Source: Methylobacterium radiotolerans JCM 2831
GTDB lineage: Bacteria > Pseudomonadota > Alphaproteobacteria > Rhizobiales > Beijerinckiaceae
Direction: 5' to 3'
Assembly: GCF_000019725.1 (NCBI RefSeq)
Contig: NC_010505.1
Location: 372,001-436,000, forward strand
Length of the DNA: 64,000 bases
In this document: one piece after another, positions 19,182 through 27,738 of the stretch
How the letters are laid out: the number at the start of each line of letters is the position of its first letter
Position numbering within the stretch: position 1 is the stretch's first letter
The notes under the pieces: generated by a model
Told to the model about the DNA's origin: nothing
The model's input: only the letters and a program-made list of their open reading frames with translations
The model's database searches: none
Program-made: the position numbers and the translations under genes

Positions 19182-19358
19182 ATGAATCGAGATCCGAGAG
19201 CCCGCAGCAGGCAGCCCGACGGCAAGGCCCGACCGGCGGAGTCCAACCGCGAGACCGAATCCCGCGCACGCGAGGCGGTGGTGGATGCCTGGCGCCGGGC
19301 GCTTCACCGGATGCGCGAGCGGCGCGCGGCCCAGGACCGCGCCGATCCGGGCCGTTGA
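19182..19358 (+). CDS. Small highly charged protein, unknown
   Basis: Encodes 58 residues, very rich in Arg, Glu and Asp (over 20% Arg), with a probable single amphipathic helix (about 28-52). No family recognised. The case for a real gene is the near-perfect ribosome binding site AGGAGG about 7 bases before the ATG. A rightward gene of similarly small size follows after 137 bases. Confidence 0.5.
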   Translation: MNRDPRARSRQPDGKARPAESNRETESRAREAVVDAWRRALHRMRERRAAQDRADPGR

Positions 19359-19495
19359 GACCGGAGCGGGACCGGAAGGTCGGATCGGCCCCCGACGTCG
19401 CCCGAATGGTGACGGGGACCGACCCTTTTTCTCTACTTGGCGCGCCGCGGCGGGGGCGGCACAGCGTGGGCAACGAACGGGGAGTATGTGAGCCG

Positions 19496-19816
19496 ATGGA
19501 CGACGACGTCGCAGACGGCATGGACGGCGGCGACGCGAGTTCCGCGGCGGCGCAGGAAGCGAACGGGATCGCTTTCCTGCTGGCGAGCGCGGCCTACCTG
19601 ACGCTCGCGGACGCGCATCTCCGGCGGGAAGGTCCGGAGGGACTGGCTCTCATGGACGAGATCGAGGACCGGATCACGGAGGCGCTGCGGAGCTTCGTCG
19701 AGGAGACGTCCTACGAGGACGCGCGGCCGGACATTCTCCAGCACGCCACCCGCAAGGTCCGCGCCCTGCTCGACGCGGGGCGCTCGCTGGCACCGGAGAT
19801 GCGGCGCTTCCAGTAG
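19496..19816 (+). CDS. Small acidic helical protein, unknown
   Basis: Encodes 106 residues. The N terminus is acidic (MDDDVADGMDGGD), followed by helices with a FLLASAAYLTLADAHLRREG segment and ITEALRSFVEE. No family or catalytic motif recognised; it looks like a soluble helical protein conserved in this type of genome. GGGGAG lies about 10 bases before the ATG. Confidence 0.5.
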   Translation: MDDDVADGMDGGDASSAAAQEANGIAFLLASAAYLTLADAHLRREGPEGLALMDEIEDRITEALRSFVEETSYEDARPDILQHATRKVRALLDAGRSLAPEMRRFQ

Positions 19817-19940
19817 GCACCGGCCCGCATCGGAGCGCGCTCCTCGCCCTGGCGCCGTCGCTCTGGCCCCGCCGCTCTGGGCCTCAGCGCGGCGCTGTGG
19901 CACCCGCGGTGACGGCGCGTTCGACGGCGCGCCGGACCGA

Positions 19941-21230
19941 TCAGCGAATGCCTCCGTCACGCAGGCGGTACCACGCGATGATCGCCGAGACGTACAGCCG
20001 ATTGAGACCGTGAAGCGGAAGCGGCTCGATCGGCGTGAGCGGCAAAGGCAGGCTGCCGGCATCCCCGGTGGCGATGTAGGTGGCCATCGCCCGGCCCATC
20101 GCCGACTGCAGGCCGACGCCCCGACCCTGGCAGCCGATATCGATGAGCAGCCCGGGCGCCGGCTCGTGGAGATGGGGCAGGTAGTCCCGGGTGATCGCGA
20201 CCCGGCCGCACCAGCGATGGTCGAAGGCGATCCCGTCCAGCTGCGGGAAGAGCTTGGCCACGATCCGCTCGAGATGCGCCCAGTCGGCGGGGCTGCGCGG
20301 CTCCCGGAACGGCCCGCGTCCGCCCATCAGCAGGCGGCCGGTATGGTCGAGGCGGAAGTAGAGCAGGAGCTTCCGCGTGTCCGAGGAGACGTGACCTTCG
20401 GGCAGGATCGAGCGCCGCAGGTTGTCCGTCAGCGGCACCGTCGCGACCTGGAACGAATTCGCCGCGATCACCGTCCGCGCGAGGTTCGGCCAGAGCCCGC
20501 CCGTGTAGCCGTTGGTGCACAGAACGACCCGGCCGGTCGTCACCCGCTCGCCCTGGGCCGTCGTGACCGTCCAGCCCGACCCGGTCCGTTCGAGGGCGGT
20601 GACAGGCGACGCGCCGTGGATTATGGCGCCGGCCTTCTGGGCAGCCCGGGCGAGGCCGCGGGCGTAGCTCAGGGGCTGGATCGCCCCGCCGCGGCCGTCG
20701 AGCCAGCCGCCGAGATAGCGGTCGGTCCCCAGCAGCTGCTCGGTCTCGGCCCGGTCGAGGACGCGGGTCGGGGCCCCGAGCTCCGCCCACTGGGCCGCCC
20801 GCTTCGCGACCTCGGCGAGCCCGGCCTCGGTATGGGCGCCCTGGATCCAGCCGGAGCGGCGGTGCGGCACGTCCATCCCGTGCCGGGCGATGAGATCGAA
20901 CACGACGTCGGCGGTCCCGCCGGCGAAGCGCGCGAGCCGCTCGCCGCGCTCCCGACCGAACCGCGCGACGAGGTCGGCGGGATCGTATTTGAGGCCCGGG
21001 ATGACCTGGCCACCGTTGCGACCGGACCCGCCGTAGCCGACCTCCTGCGCCTCGAGCACGACGGGTCGGATGCCGCGCTCGGCGAGATGCAGGGCGGTGG
21101 AGAGGCCGCAGAACCCGCCGCCGACGATCACCACCTCGGCCAAGCCTGATCTGGCGAGGGGCGGCGTGTCCGGCGCGGGCGCCGCCGTGGTGGCCCAGAG
21201 CGAGGGTGCGAGCGGGAACGGTTCGGCCAC
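19941..21230 (-). CDS. FAD-dependent oxidoreductase, PuuB/OrdL-like (DAO family)
   Basis: A 429-residue flavoenzyme. The dinucleotide fold VVIVGGGFCGLSTALHLAERG is at about 33-53; GYGGSGRNGGQVIPGLKYDP follows, the signature of gamma-glutamylputrescine oxidase-like DAO proteins. A C-terminal CQGRGVGLQSAMGRAMA completes the FAD site. The family oxidises primary or secondary amines with release of aldehyde, ammonia and H2O2. It is the last gene of an operon with an amino-acid-type ABC transporter (9-base gap from the ATPase gene), so the transporter probably brings in its substrate: an amino acid, polyamine or gamma-glutamyl amine. No glutamylputrescine synthetase is present in the window. Confidence 0.82.
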   Translation of the reverse strand: MAEPFPLAPSLWATTAAPAPDTPPLARSGLAEVVIVGGGFCGLSTALHLAERGIRPVVLEAQEVGYGGSGRNGGQVIPGLKYDPADLVARFGRERGERLARFAGGTADVVFDLIARHGMDVPHRRSGWIQGAHTEAGLAEVAKRAAQWAELGAPTRVLDRAETEQLLGTDRYLGGWLDGRGGAIQPLSYARGLARAAQKAGAIIHGASPVTALERTGSGWTVTTAQGERVTTGRVVLCTNGYTGGLWPNLARTVIAANSFQVATVPLTDNLRRSILPEGHVSSDTRKLLLYFRLDHTGRLLMGGRGPFREPRSPADWAHLERIVAKLFPQLDGIAFDHRWCGRVAITRDYLPHLHEPAPGLLIDIGCQGRGVGLQSAMGRAMATYIATGDAGSLPLPLTPIEPLPLHGLNRLYVSAIIAWYRLRDGGIR

Positions 21231-21238
21231 GGCTTGTC

Positions 21239-21970
21239 CTAGAGCGGGTGCAGCACGCGCTGCAGGAAGTCCCGGGTGCGCGGGTTCTGCGGCCGGTTGA
21301 GGACTTCGGCGGCCGGTCCCTGCTCGACGAGGCGACCGCCGTCGAGGAACAGGACCCGGTCGGCGACCTCGCGGGCGAAGCCGATCTCGTGGGTGACCAC
21401 GATCATCGTCATGCCCTCGTCGGCCAGGGCGCGCATGACCTTCAGCACGTCGCCGACCAGCTCGGGATCGAGGGCCGACGTCGGCTCGTCGAACAGGATC
21501 GCCTCCGGTCGCATGGCGAGTGCCCGGGCGATCGCGACACGCTGCTGCTGCCCGCCGGAGAGCTCGTTCGGCCGGGCGTGCTCCTTGCCCGAGAGCCCGA
21601 CTCGCGCGAGCAGGGCGCGCGCCCGTTCCTCGGCCTCCCCACGGGGCTCGCCCTTCACGTGGATCGGCCCCTCGACGACGTTCTCGAGGGCGGTCCGGTT
21701 GGCGAACAGGTTGAAGCGCTGGAAGACCATGGAGACCCGCGTGCGGATCGCCTTGATGCCGCGCTTGTCCCGGTCCACCCGTTGCCCGTCGACGCGGATC
21801 TCGCCGCCGTCGTAGGCCTCGAGCCCGTTGATGCAGCGCAGGAGGGTCGACTTGCCGGATCCCGAGGGCCCGATGATGCAGACGACCTCGCCCTTCGTGA
21901 CCTCGGCCGAGACGCCCTTGATCACCTCCAGCGCGCCGTAATGCTTCCGGACGTCCTCCAGCACGATCAT
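21239..21970 (-). CDS. Polar amino acid ABC transporter, ATP-binding subunit
   Basis: A 243-residue ATPase of the GlnQ/HisP group. Walker A is GPSGSGKST (about 35-43), the ABC signature LSGGQQQRVAIARAL (about 136-150), Walker B AILFDEPTSALDPE, and the switch His is in VVTHEIGFA. The gene overlaps the permease gene by 4 bases, indicating translational coupling. It energises uptake by the adjacent permease and binding protein. Confidence 0.93.
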   Translation of the reverse strand: MIVLEDVRKHYGALEVIKGVSAEVTKGEVVCIIGPSGSGKSTLLRCINGLEAYDGGEIRVDGQRVDRDKRGIKAIRTRVSMVFQRFNLFANRTALENVVEGPIHVKGEPRGEAEERARALLARVGLSGKEHARPNELSGGQQQRVAIARALAMRPEAILFDEPTSALDPELVGDVLKVMRALADEGMTMIVVTHEIGFAREVADRVLFLDGGRLVEQGPAAEVLNRPQNPRTRDFLQRVLHPL

Positions 21971-22620
21971 CGGTGCCGCCCCTTCGCCTCGAAGTGGCGG
22001 ACCAGCAGGATCAGCGGCAGGCTGAGCGCGAGGTACATCAGCGCCACCAGCGTGTAGACACTGGTGTTCTTGAAGGTCGACGACGCGATCAGCTTTCCCT
22101 GGAGCGCCAGCTCGGCGACCGTGATGGTCGAGGCCTGCGACGAGTCCTTGAGCATCATGATCATGATGTTGCCGTAGGGCGGCAGCGCGATCCGGATCGC
22201 CTGCGGCAGGATCACCCGCCGCATGGTCATGCCCCAGCCCATGCCGATCGACAGCGCCGCCTCGACCTGGCCGCGATCCACCGCCTCGATGCCGGCGCGG
22301 AAGTTCTCGGCCTGATAGGCCGAGTAGGCGATGCCGAGCCCGATGATCGCCGCCTGGACGGCGGTGAGCGACAGGCCGAAATCGGGCATCACGAAGTAGA
22401 TGTAGAACAACTGCACGATGATCGGGATGCCGCGCAGGATGTTGATCATCACCGCGCTGAAGCCCGACAGGATCGCGATGCCGGAGACCCGCATCACCGC
22501 CCAGACCAGCCCCAGCAGCGTCGAGACCACCAGGGACGCGATCGTGATCAGGATCGTGAGCTGCACGCCCTGCAGCAGGATCGGCAGGTAGTCCTGGGCG
22601 TCGGCGAGGAACTCGCGCAT
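21967..22620 (-). CDS. Polar amino acid ABC transporter, permease subunit
   Basis: A 217-residue inner-membrane permease of the HisM/GlnP type with five predicted helices. Near the N terminus LLQGVQLTILITIASLVVS is typical of this family; the EAA loop that contacts the ATPase is EAALSIGMGWGMTMRRVILPQAIRIALPP (about 132-160). I chose the ATG at 22620, which leaves 5 bases after the binding-protein stop. Only one permease gene is present, so the channel is probably a homodimer. Confidence 0.92.
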   Translation of the reverse strand: MREFLADAQDYLPILLQGVQLTILITIASLVVSTLLGLVWAVMRVSGIAILSGFSAVMINILRGIPIIVQLFYIYFVMPDFGLSLTAVQAAIIGLGIAYSAYQAENFRAGIEAVDRGQVEAALSIGMGWGMTMRRVILPQAIRIALPPYGNIMIMMLKDSSQASTITVAELALQGKLIASSTFKNTSVYTLVALMYLALSLPLILLVRHFEAKGRHR

Positions 22621-22625
22621 GAAGG

Positions 22626-23399
22626 TCAGGACCGGTCGGCCGACGGCGGCAGACCCCACTTGGTGAGGATCGCCTGGAGCGTCCCGTCGGCTTTCAGCTT
22701 GGCGAGCGCCGCGTCGATCTTGGCCAAGAGTTCGGTGTCGGTCTTGCGGACGCTGAGACCCACCGAGGCGACCACGGTCGGCTTGAAGGTCTCGACCAGG
22801 CGGACGCCGGGGAACAGCCCCTGCTTCACGTAGTAGGCCAGGATCGGCGCGTCGGCGAAGCCGGCCTTCAGCCGCCCGGAATTCACGTCGCGGATGATGT
22901 CGGGGATCGCGTCGTAGATCTTCACCTCGTTGAAGAGCCCCGACTTCTTCAGCGGCTCGACGAAGGCGGTGCCGACCTGGGCGCCGACGGTCTCACCCTT
23001 CAGGTCGGCGAAGGACGTGTAATCCTTCGTGTCGGTCTTCGGCACGATCAGCCCCTCGCCGTAGCTGTAGACGGGCGCCGAGAACGACACGACCTCCTTG
23101 CGCTGCGGCGTGATGAACATCGCCGCCGCGATGATGTCGATCTTCGAGGCAGTGAGGGCCGGGATCAGCGTGGAGAATTGCAGCGGCTCCACCGCGACCG
23201 TGAAGCCGGCTTCCTTGCTGACCGCGTTGACGAGGTCGACCATCACGCCCTGAATGGTGTTCGTCTTGGTGTCGAGGAAGGTGAAGGGCAGACCCGTGGG
23301 CGTCGAACCCACCTTCAGGGGCTGCGCGCCGACGGCGGCCCCGAGGATGCCGAGGAGCAGCGCCGACGACAGACACAGCTTCGCCAACCGTCTTCTCAT
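22626..23399 (-). CDS. Extracellular solute-binding protein, family 3
   Basis: A 257-residue periplasmic binding protein. The signal peptide (about 1-25: MRRRLAKL, hydrophobic core, cleavage near VGA-QP) precedes a family 3 domain: GLPFTFLDTKTNTIQGVMVDLVNAVSKEAG, then ALTASKIDIIAAAMFITPQRKEVVSFSAPV and ADLKGETVGAQVGT. Family 3 proteins bind polar amino acids, opines or amines. First gene of the operon; GGGAG precedes the ATG. The upstream region carries two repeated operator-like sites. Confidence 0.92.
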   Translation of the reverse strand: MRRRLAKLCLSSALLLGILGAAVGAQPLKVGSTPTGLPFTFLDTKTNTIQGVMVDLVNAVSKEAGFTVAVEPLQFSTLIPALTASKIDIIAAAMFITPQRKEVVSFSAPVYSYGEGLIVPKTDTKDYTSFADLKGETVGAQVGTAFVEPLKKSGLFNEVKIYDAIPDIIRDVNSGRLKAGFADAPILAYYVKQGLFPGVRLVETFKPTVVASVGLSVRKTDTELLAKIDAALAKLKADGTLQAILTKWGLPPSADRS

Positions 23400-23450
23400 G
23401 GTGCCGCTCCCGTGCATTGCCCGGGTCACGCGGCGGAAGCCGGCGCCCGC

Positions 23451-23518
23451 TTTCATTCTCGTGAAGAATACCGCATGTTTTCGGTATCGACGCAAGCGAC
23501 TTTCACGTGCATGAAGAA
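23451..23518. promoter_or_regulatory. Two identical-pattern operator sites 50 bp apart with a third inverted repeat between
   Basis: Positions 23451-23468 and 23501-23518 both read TTTCA-N6-TGAAGAA: an inverted repeat TTCA/TGAA with a conserved 3' GAA, exactly 50 bases apart. Between them (23468-23487) lies a second perfect inverted repeat, ATACCG-N8-CGGTAT. The 140-base region is the only space between the divergent transporter operon and the XRE-cupin regulator gene, so these are probably the regulator's binding sites, with the first site near the transporter promoter and the second near the regulator's start (22 bases away). Confidence 0.65.
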
Positions 23519-23539
23519 GCCTAGGAGAAGCAGGCTGGC

Positions 23540-24157
23540 GTGACCGTGAGCATCCCCCGCAGCGAGGCAACGGGTCCGGAACCGGTCGACCGGGCCGTGG
23601 GTCAGCGCCTGCGTGGCCTGCGGCGCGCGCGCGGTCTCTCGCTCGAAGCTGTGGCGTCCAGCACGGGCCTGTCGATCGGCTTCATCAGCCAGGTCGAGCG
23701 GGGCCTGTCGTCGCCGTCCCTTCGGGTCCTGGCGCTGCTCGCCGACACGCTGCAGATCGGGATCGGCGGCCTCTTCGAGCCCGGGCCCGACGCGCCCGAC
23801 CCCGACCCGATCGTGGTCTTCCGGAAGGACCGGCCGGAACTTCAGCTCTGGCGGGCCGGCATCACCAAGCAGCTCCTGACCCCGCCCGGCGGCACGCAGG
23901 GGATGAGCCTGTTCCACATGGTGCTGAAGGCCGGGGCGAGCACCGGCGACGAGCTGTTCAGCCACGACGGGGAGGAGGCCGGCCTCGTCCTCGCTGGGCG
24001 GCTCACCCTGATCGTCGAGTCGCGCACGCTTCAGCTCGCGGAGGGCGACAGCTTCCGCTTCGAGAGCCGGCGGCCGCACCGCTTCAGCAATCCCGACCCG
24101 CGCAGCCAGACCATCGTCCTGTGGGTCAACGTCCTCGGATCGCCACCTCCGAGCTGA
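23540..24157 (+). CDS. XRE-cupin transcriptional regulator (PuuR-like)
   Basis: A 205-residue DNA-binding protein. The HTH (about 21-75) includes LRRARGLSLEAVASSTGLSIGFISQVERGLSSPSL; the C-terminal cupin (about 115-195) includes HMVLKAGASTGDELFSHDGEEAGLVLAGRLTLIV and a Phe-Arg rich end. This two-domain layout is that of PuuR and related repressors of amine and amino-acid catabolism, where the cupin senses the pathway substrate. It is divergent from the transporter-oxidase operon and most likely controls it and itself through the repeated sites in between. The GTG at 23540 gives a normal N terminus. Confidence 0.85.
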   Translation: MTVSIPRSEATGPEPVDRAVGQRLRGLRRARGLSLEAVASSTGLSIGFISQVERGLSSPSLRVLALLADTLQIGIGGLFEPGPDAPDPDPIVVFRKDRPELQLWRAGITKQLLTPPGGTQGMSLFHMVLKAGASTGDELFSHDGEEAGLVLAGRLTLIVESRTLQLAEGDSFRFESRRPHRFSNPDPRSQTIVLWVNVLGSPPPS

Positions 24158-24172
24158 GCCCGACGCAGCGTG

Positions 24173-25486
24173 TCAGTTGCTCAGCCGCACGCTCGCGAGC
24201 GTGGTGCTGAAAAGCTTCAGCATGGCGGCGGTGATGTCGCCGTTCGTGGTGACCGGGAAATACATACCGTCGGATGCGCAGGCCTGCAGGGACGGCCCGA
24301 TCTGCGACTCGTAAGGCCTCACGTACCGGTTATAGAAATCGTTGTCGTAGATCGGCAGGTACTGCGTGTAGATGATGCCGATCTTGACGTTCTTGTTCTT
24401 AAGGGCCGAACAGGTCGACGGGCTGAGGGGCCCGATGAAGCGGTTGCTCTGTATCTGGAAACCCGCGCTCTGGTTGGTGACGCTCCCACCGGTATCCTCG
24501 ACACCGTCGGTGACCAGGAAGAGAAAGCGGATCGGCTTATCCGGTGTCAGACCGTCGCCGCTGGCTGGGATCGTCGTGTTCATTCTCGCAATCGCGCGCT
24601 CGAAATCGGTCTGATTGTCCGACTGATTGTAGTATGCGTACGCGATGTCGATGTTCGGGGCCGCGTTCTTGATGTTGTTCAACGTCGGCGTCATCGCCTG
24701 CAATTTCGTCTGTGTCACCGAATCGTTGAAGGTCCACATCTCCATCTGAAACTGCTGCGGCAGCAGCATGCTGACGTTCGCCTGATCGACGAGCGCGGAG
24801 ACAGCCTCCCGCAGGACCTGAATGCGCAGCTTGATGTTGTTCCTCAAAGCGATGTGATAATTGTCGTTCTGATCATCGCCGGTAATGTTGCCCTTCTTGT
24901 CGAACGTGTGCTGGTGGCACGCGAATGCGCAACCGTTGGTCGCGATCTTCATGTTTTGGACGTCGGCATCGGTCGCCGCGAGACCCATCGACGGCGAGTT
25001 GTCGAGCAAGAGGTAATAGTTGATATATTGTGACGTATTGCGGGTCGCCGAAGACGTGCCGCTGACAGGCATGGCCGGGATCTGCATCATCGACGCCAAG
25101 CTGGTCTTGACCGTCGCCGTGTAGCTCGCAGTCAGGCTCAGCGTCTTCGAGGTGTTGACCGGCGCTCCGGGCGTGAAGGAGGTGACTGTCACACCCGGGA
25201 CCTTGGCGGCCTCCGTACGGAACTGGGTCTCCATGTTCTGCAAGGTTGTCGTCGGGATCGTGTTGGTCTTCTGCGACATCACCGCGAGCACGGCGCCGTC
25301 GAGCGCGGCGTCGAGTTGGGTCTTGGCGGCGTTGCGGCGCCCGTAATCGACCGCCGCGGCCGTGGCGAACATGACCGGCAGCGTCACGAGCGCGAACGTG
25401 ACCGCGACTTGACCGGAGCGCGCCCGAAAAAACGCCGTCGCGACCATCTCGAGAGCACGGTTCAACCGGATACGGAATACCGACAC
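24173..25486 (-). CDS. TadG-like pilus assembly protein with von Willebrand A domain
   Basis: A 437-residue protein. The N-terminal RSGQVAVTFALVTLPVMFATAAAVDYGR (about 24-50) is the TadE/TadG-type membrane segment with the conserved Ala/Val-Phe start. A vWA domain follows, with an intact MIDAS start DNSPS (D162, S164, S166) and a later FLVTDGVEDTGG. TadG-like proteins are part of, or anchored near, Tad (Flp) pili and the vWA domain mediates adhesion. It lies 16 bases downstream of two TadE-like genes in the same direction. The Tad ATPase, secretin and prepilin genes are not in this window. Confidence 0.82.
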   Translation of the reverse strand: MSVFRIRLNRALEMVATAFFRARSGQVAVTFALVTLPVMFATAAAVDYGRRNAAKTQLDAALDGAVLAVMSQKTNTIPTTTLQNMETQFRTEAAKVPGVTVTSFTPGAPVNTSKTLSLTASYTATVKTSLASMMQIPAMPVSGTSSATRNTSQYINYYLLLDNSPSMGLAATDADVQNMKIATNGCAFACHQHTFDKKGNITGDDQNDNYHIALRNNIKLRIQVLREAVSALVDQANVSMLLPQQFQMEMWTFNDSVTQTKLQAMTPTLNNIKNAAPNIDIAYAYYNQSDNQTDFERAIARMNTTIPASGDGLTPDKPIRFLFLVTDGVEDTGGSVTNQSAGFQIQSNRFIGPLSPSTCSALKNKNVKIGIIYTQYLPIYDNDFYNRYVRPYESQIGPSLQACASDGMYFPVTTNGDITAAMLKLFSTTLASVRLSN

Positions 25487-25502
25487 GGGCCTTCCTCGAA
25501 CC

Positions 25503-26117
25503 TTAGTTGTAGACCGGGCAGGCGGCGCCGCCCGGCATGACGATTTCGCTGGGCGTTCGCTCCGACCACGGGACCTGCCGCGTGAACGTCAAGCCGCGGC
25601 CCCCGAAGATCCAACGGTACAGGGCGCTCCCGATGATCGGGGTGTAGGGCATCGTGACTTCCGCCAAAATGTAGCGGGCACCGTCGAACTGATAGGCGGC
25701 CGGAGTCGCGGGGAGCCCGTTGCTCCCGTTGGCCTGATTGGCCGGGCGCTTCGTCGCGTTCTGCGGCCAGCTCGAACAGACGAAGCCCTTGAGCGTCCCG
25801 TTGATCGACTCCACGCCCATCGCGTTGACGACGATCTGCAAACCGGATGCGTCCAGCGGGCGCAGGATCGCGGTCGCCGCACCGGCGATCTTCGTCATCC
25901 CGTCCTGCGTCGCCAGGGCATTGTCCATGCGACCGGACAGATCGCCGAGCGTGCGCGCGAAAAGGGTCAGTTTCCGGGTCGCGTCGACGACGCGCGTCAG
26001 CTCGGCGGTCCCGAAGTACAGGATGATCAGCAGGGGCAGGACGAGCGCGAACTCGACGGCGGCGATCCCGCGCTCGTCGCGGCGAAAGCGGCTGAGGCGG
26101 ACCGGCAGACCGTCCAT
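25503..26117 (-). CDS. TadE-like pilus assembly protein
   Basis: A 204-residue protein. DERGIAAVEFALVLPLLIILYFGTAELTR (about 13-41) is the TadE signature: a Gly, Ala-Val-Glu-Phe and a hydrophobic helix, similar to pseudopilins processed by a prepilin peptidase. The remainder is a periplasmic domain with two cysteines. The start codon overlaps the stop of the preceding gene (TGATG), so the genes are translationally coupled. Confidence 0.82.
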   Translation of the reverse strand: MDGLPVRLSRFRRDERGIAAVEFALVLPLLIILYFGTAELTRVVDATRKLTLFARTLGDLSGRMDNALATQDGMTKIAGAATAILRPLDASGLQIVVNAMGVESINGTLKGFVCSSWPQNATKRPANQANGSNGLPATPAAYQFDGARYILAEVTMPYTPIIGSALYRWIFGGRGLTFTRQVPWSERTPSEIVMPGGAACPVYN

Positions 26118-26764
26118 CAAGAGCACCCCGACGGTGCGGTGTACGGTTCCACCTTGAACACCGTCGCGGCCTGCAGCACTCGCCGCTTGTTCGGCAGATT
26201 GGGCACACCGGCACCGAGCAGAGGGAAGAAGACCGGGATATCCACGGCGGCCTGCACGACCACGATGGCCGAGTTTCCGGCGCACGCGTAGCCGGCGAAG
26301 TTCGGATTCCAGTCGCTCGCCCCGCTGGCGTTGGTCGCGACGGGCGAGACCGGATTGGCGGAGTCGTAGTCGGCCACCTTGGTCACGCTGACCCGGACGT
26401 TGGCGCAGGTGAAGATCGTCACCCGGGGGGTGCCATTCGGTTGCGTGCAGATCGCCGTGCGGAAGCGGCTCATCAGCGTCGCGGTGTCGGTTGTGCCCGC
26501 GTTCGTCGTCTGGAACGCGCCCGTGTAGATCTGCCGGCTGGCGTCGGACACCGCCTGCTGCAGGATCTCCTGCTCCCAGAAAACGATCCCGTTCTCGAGG
26601 CAGGCCCCGACCAGTGCGAAGAACGGCAAAGCCACCAGAGCGAACTCGACGGCCGTCGCACCATCGCGAGCCTGCGCGTACCGCGAGGCCAACTCCCGGA
26701 TGACGAGCGAGCGCCACGCCGCTCGGATTGCCGTGCTCACATCCCAGCTCGAAGTTGGAACCAC
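26117..26764 (-). CDS. TadE/TadF-like pilus assembly protein
   Basis: A 215-residue protein that leads the three-gene group. RDGATAVEFALVALPFFALVGACLENG (about 33-60) is the TadE-like Gly-x-x-Ala-Val-Glu-Phe membrane segment; the domain after it contains several cysteines and a hydrophobic VVVQAAVDIPVFFPLLG segment typical of this family. Minor Tad pseudopilins help assemble Flp pili. The gene is followed directly by the second TadE-like gene. Confidence 0.8.
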   Translation of the reverse strand: MVPTSSWDVSTAIRAAWRSLVIRELASRYAQARDGATAVEFALVALPFFALVGACLENGIVFWEQEILQQAVSDASRQIYTGAFQTTNAGTTDTATLMSRFRTAICTQPNGTPRVTIFTCANVRVSVTKVADYDSANPVSPVATNASGASDWNPNFAGYACAGNSAIVVVQAAVDIPVFFPLLGAGVPNLPNKRRVLQAATVFKVEPYTAPSGCS

Positions 26765-27163
26765 CGAGCTCGATGAAGCATCAAAAGCTTACTTTTCTCC
26801 GCGCATCACTGCTCAAAGTCGACTCTTCCTCACCACAACCCTGCGCGGCAGATGACGGTATAGTCTCTTATCGTCAACTAACAGTTGAAAACATCGCGTT
26901 CCCGCTCACGCGGCAGGGCTTCGCTGGAATAGCGCCGTTCGGCGCCGAAGTAACGGACACGTGAGCACCAGTTCTCCGACTTCACGAGACAATGCGCGCG
27001 AGCGACGCGATTTGAGCGGCGCCCGGTTCGGAAATAGGCCGTTTTAAAGTCGTGATCTCCCTGGCAGACAGGTAACCAAATCGAGATAAATCGCATTAAG
27101 CGCAGCTTAAGAGATCGCCGATATTTTCGCGAGCCACTATAAACCGCCTGGCGATCCCCGATC
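26765..27163. other. Divergent intergenic region between tad and cheZ genes
   Basis: About 400 bases, AT-richer than the surroundings from 26800 to 27130, with no credible gene. Promoters for both directions must lie here; I could not identify a specific operator. Confidence 0.45.
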
Positions 27164-27715
27164 ATGGCCCGTGCTCTGCCGGACGTTGTCTCCATCGAAG
27201 AGGGGGTCGGGCTCCTGCGAACCCAGCTCCTGTCGATCTCCGACGCGATCGCGCGGACCCGTCAGGAGATCGCCGAACTTCGGCAGGAACAGGAGACGAG
27301 CCGGGCCCGCGACGAACTCCACGCCGTCGTGCAGGGCACGGAAGACGCCACCAACGCGATCCTGACGGCCTCGGAGAAGGTGGACACGCTCGCGCGCGGA
27401 ATCGTGCGGCGATCGGGCGAGGACGCCAACAGGGCCGATGCCGCGGCGATCCTGATCGAGATGCAGACCATCTTCGAGGCCTGTAATTTTCAGGACCTCA
27501 CCGGCCAGCGCATCTCGAAGGTCGTGCGCACCATCGTGCTCGTCGAGGAGCGGATCGGCGAGATGCTACGGGCCTGGTCCGGGCCCGGCGAGGCGTCGGT
27601 GCCGACGAGCCCGCCACCCGACAGGCGCAGCGGTGAGGCGGCCCTGCTCAATGGTCCCGTCCTGCCCGGCGACGCCTCGGTCTCGCAGGACACGGTCGAC
27701 GCGATGTTCCCGTAA
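27164..27715 (+). CDS. cheZ: CheZ-like CheY-P phosphatase
   Basis: A 183-residue helical protein. The active-site helix reads EACNFQDLTGQRISKVV (about 105-121), with the Asp111 and Gln115 equivalents of E. coli CheZ D143 and Q147. The last residues (QDTVDAMFP, 175-183) match the amphipathic CheY-tethering peptide of CheZ, after a Pro/Ser-rich linker. CheZ speeds dephosphorylation of CheY-P. It is followed after 23 bases by a response-regulator/HD-GYP gene, and no che operon is in this window. Confidence 0.88.
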   Translation: MARALPDVVSIEEGVGLLRTQLLSISDAIARTRQEIAELRQEQETSRARDELHAVVQGTEDATNAILTASEKVDTLARGIVRRSGEDANRADAAAILIEMQTIFEACNFQDLTGQRISKVVRTIVLVEERIGEMLRAWSGPGEASVPTSPPPDRRSGEAALLNGPVLPGDASVSQDTVDAMFP

Positions 27716-27738
27716 GGCACGGTCCGGAAGGCGTGCCG

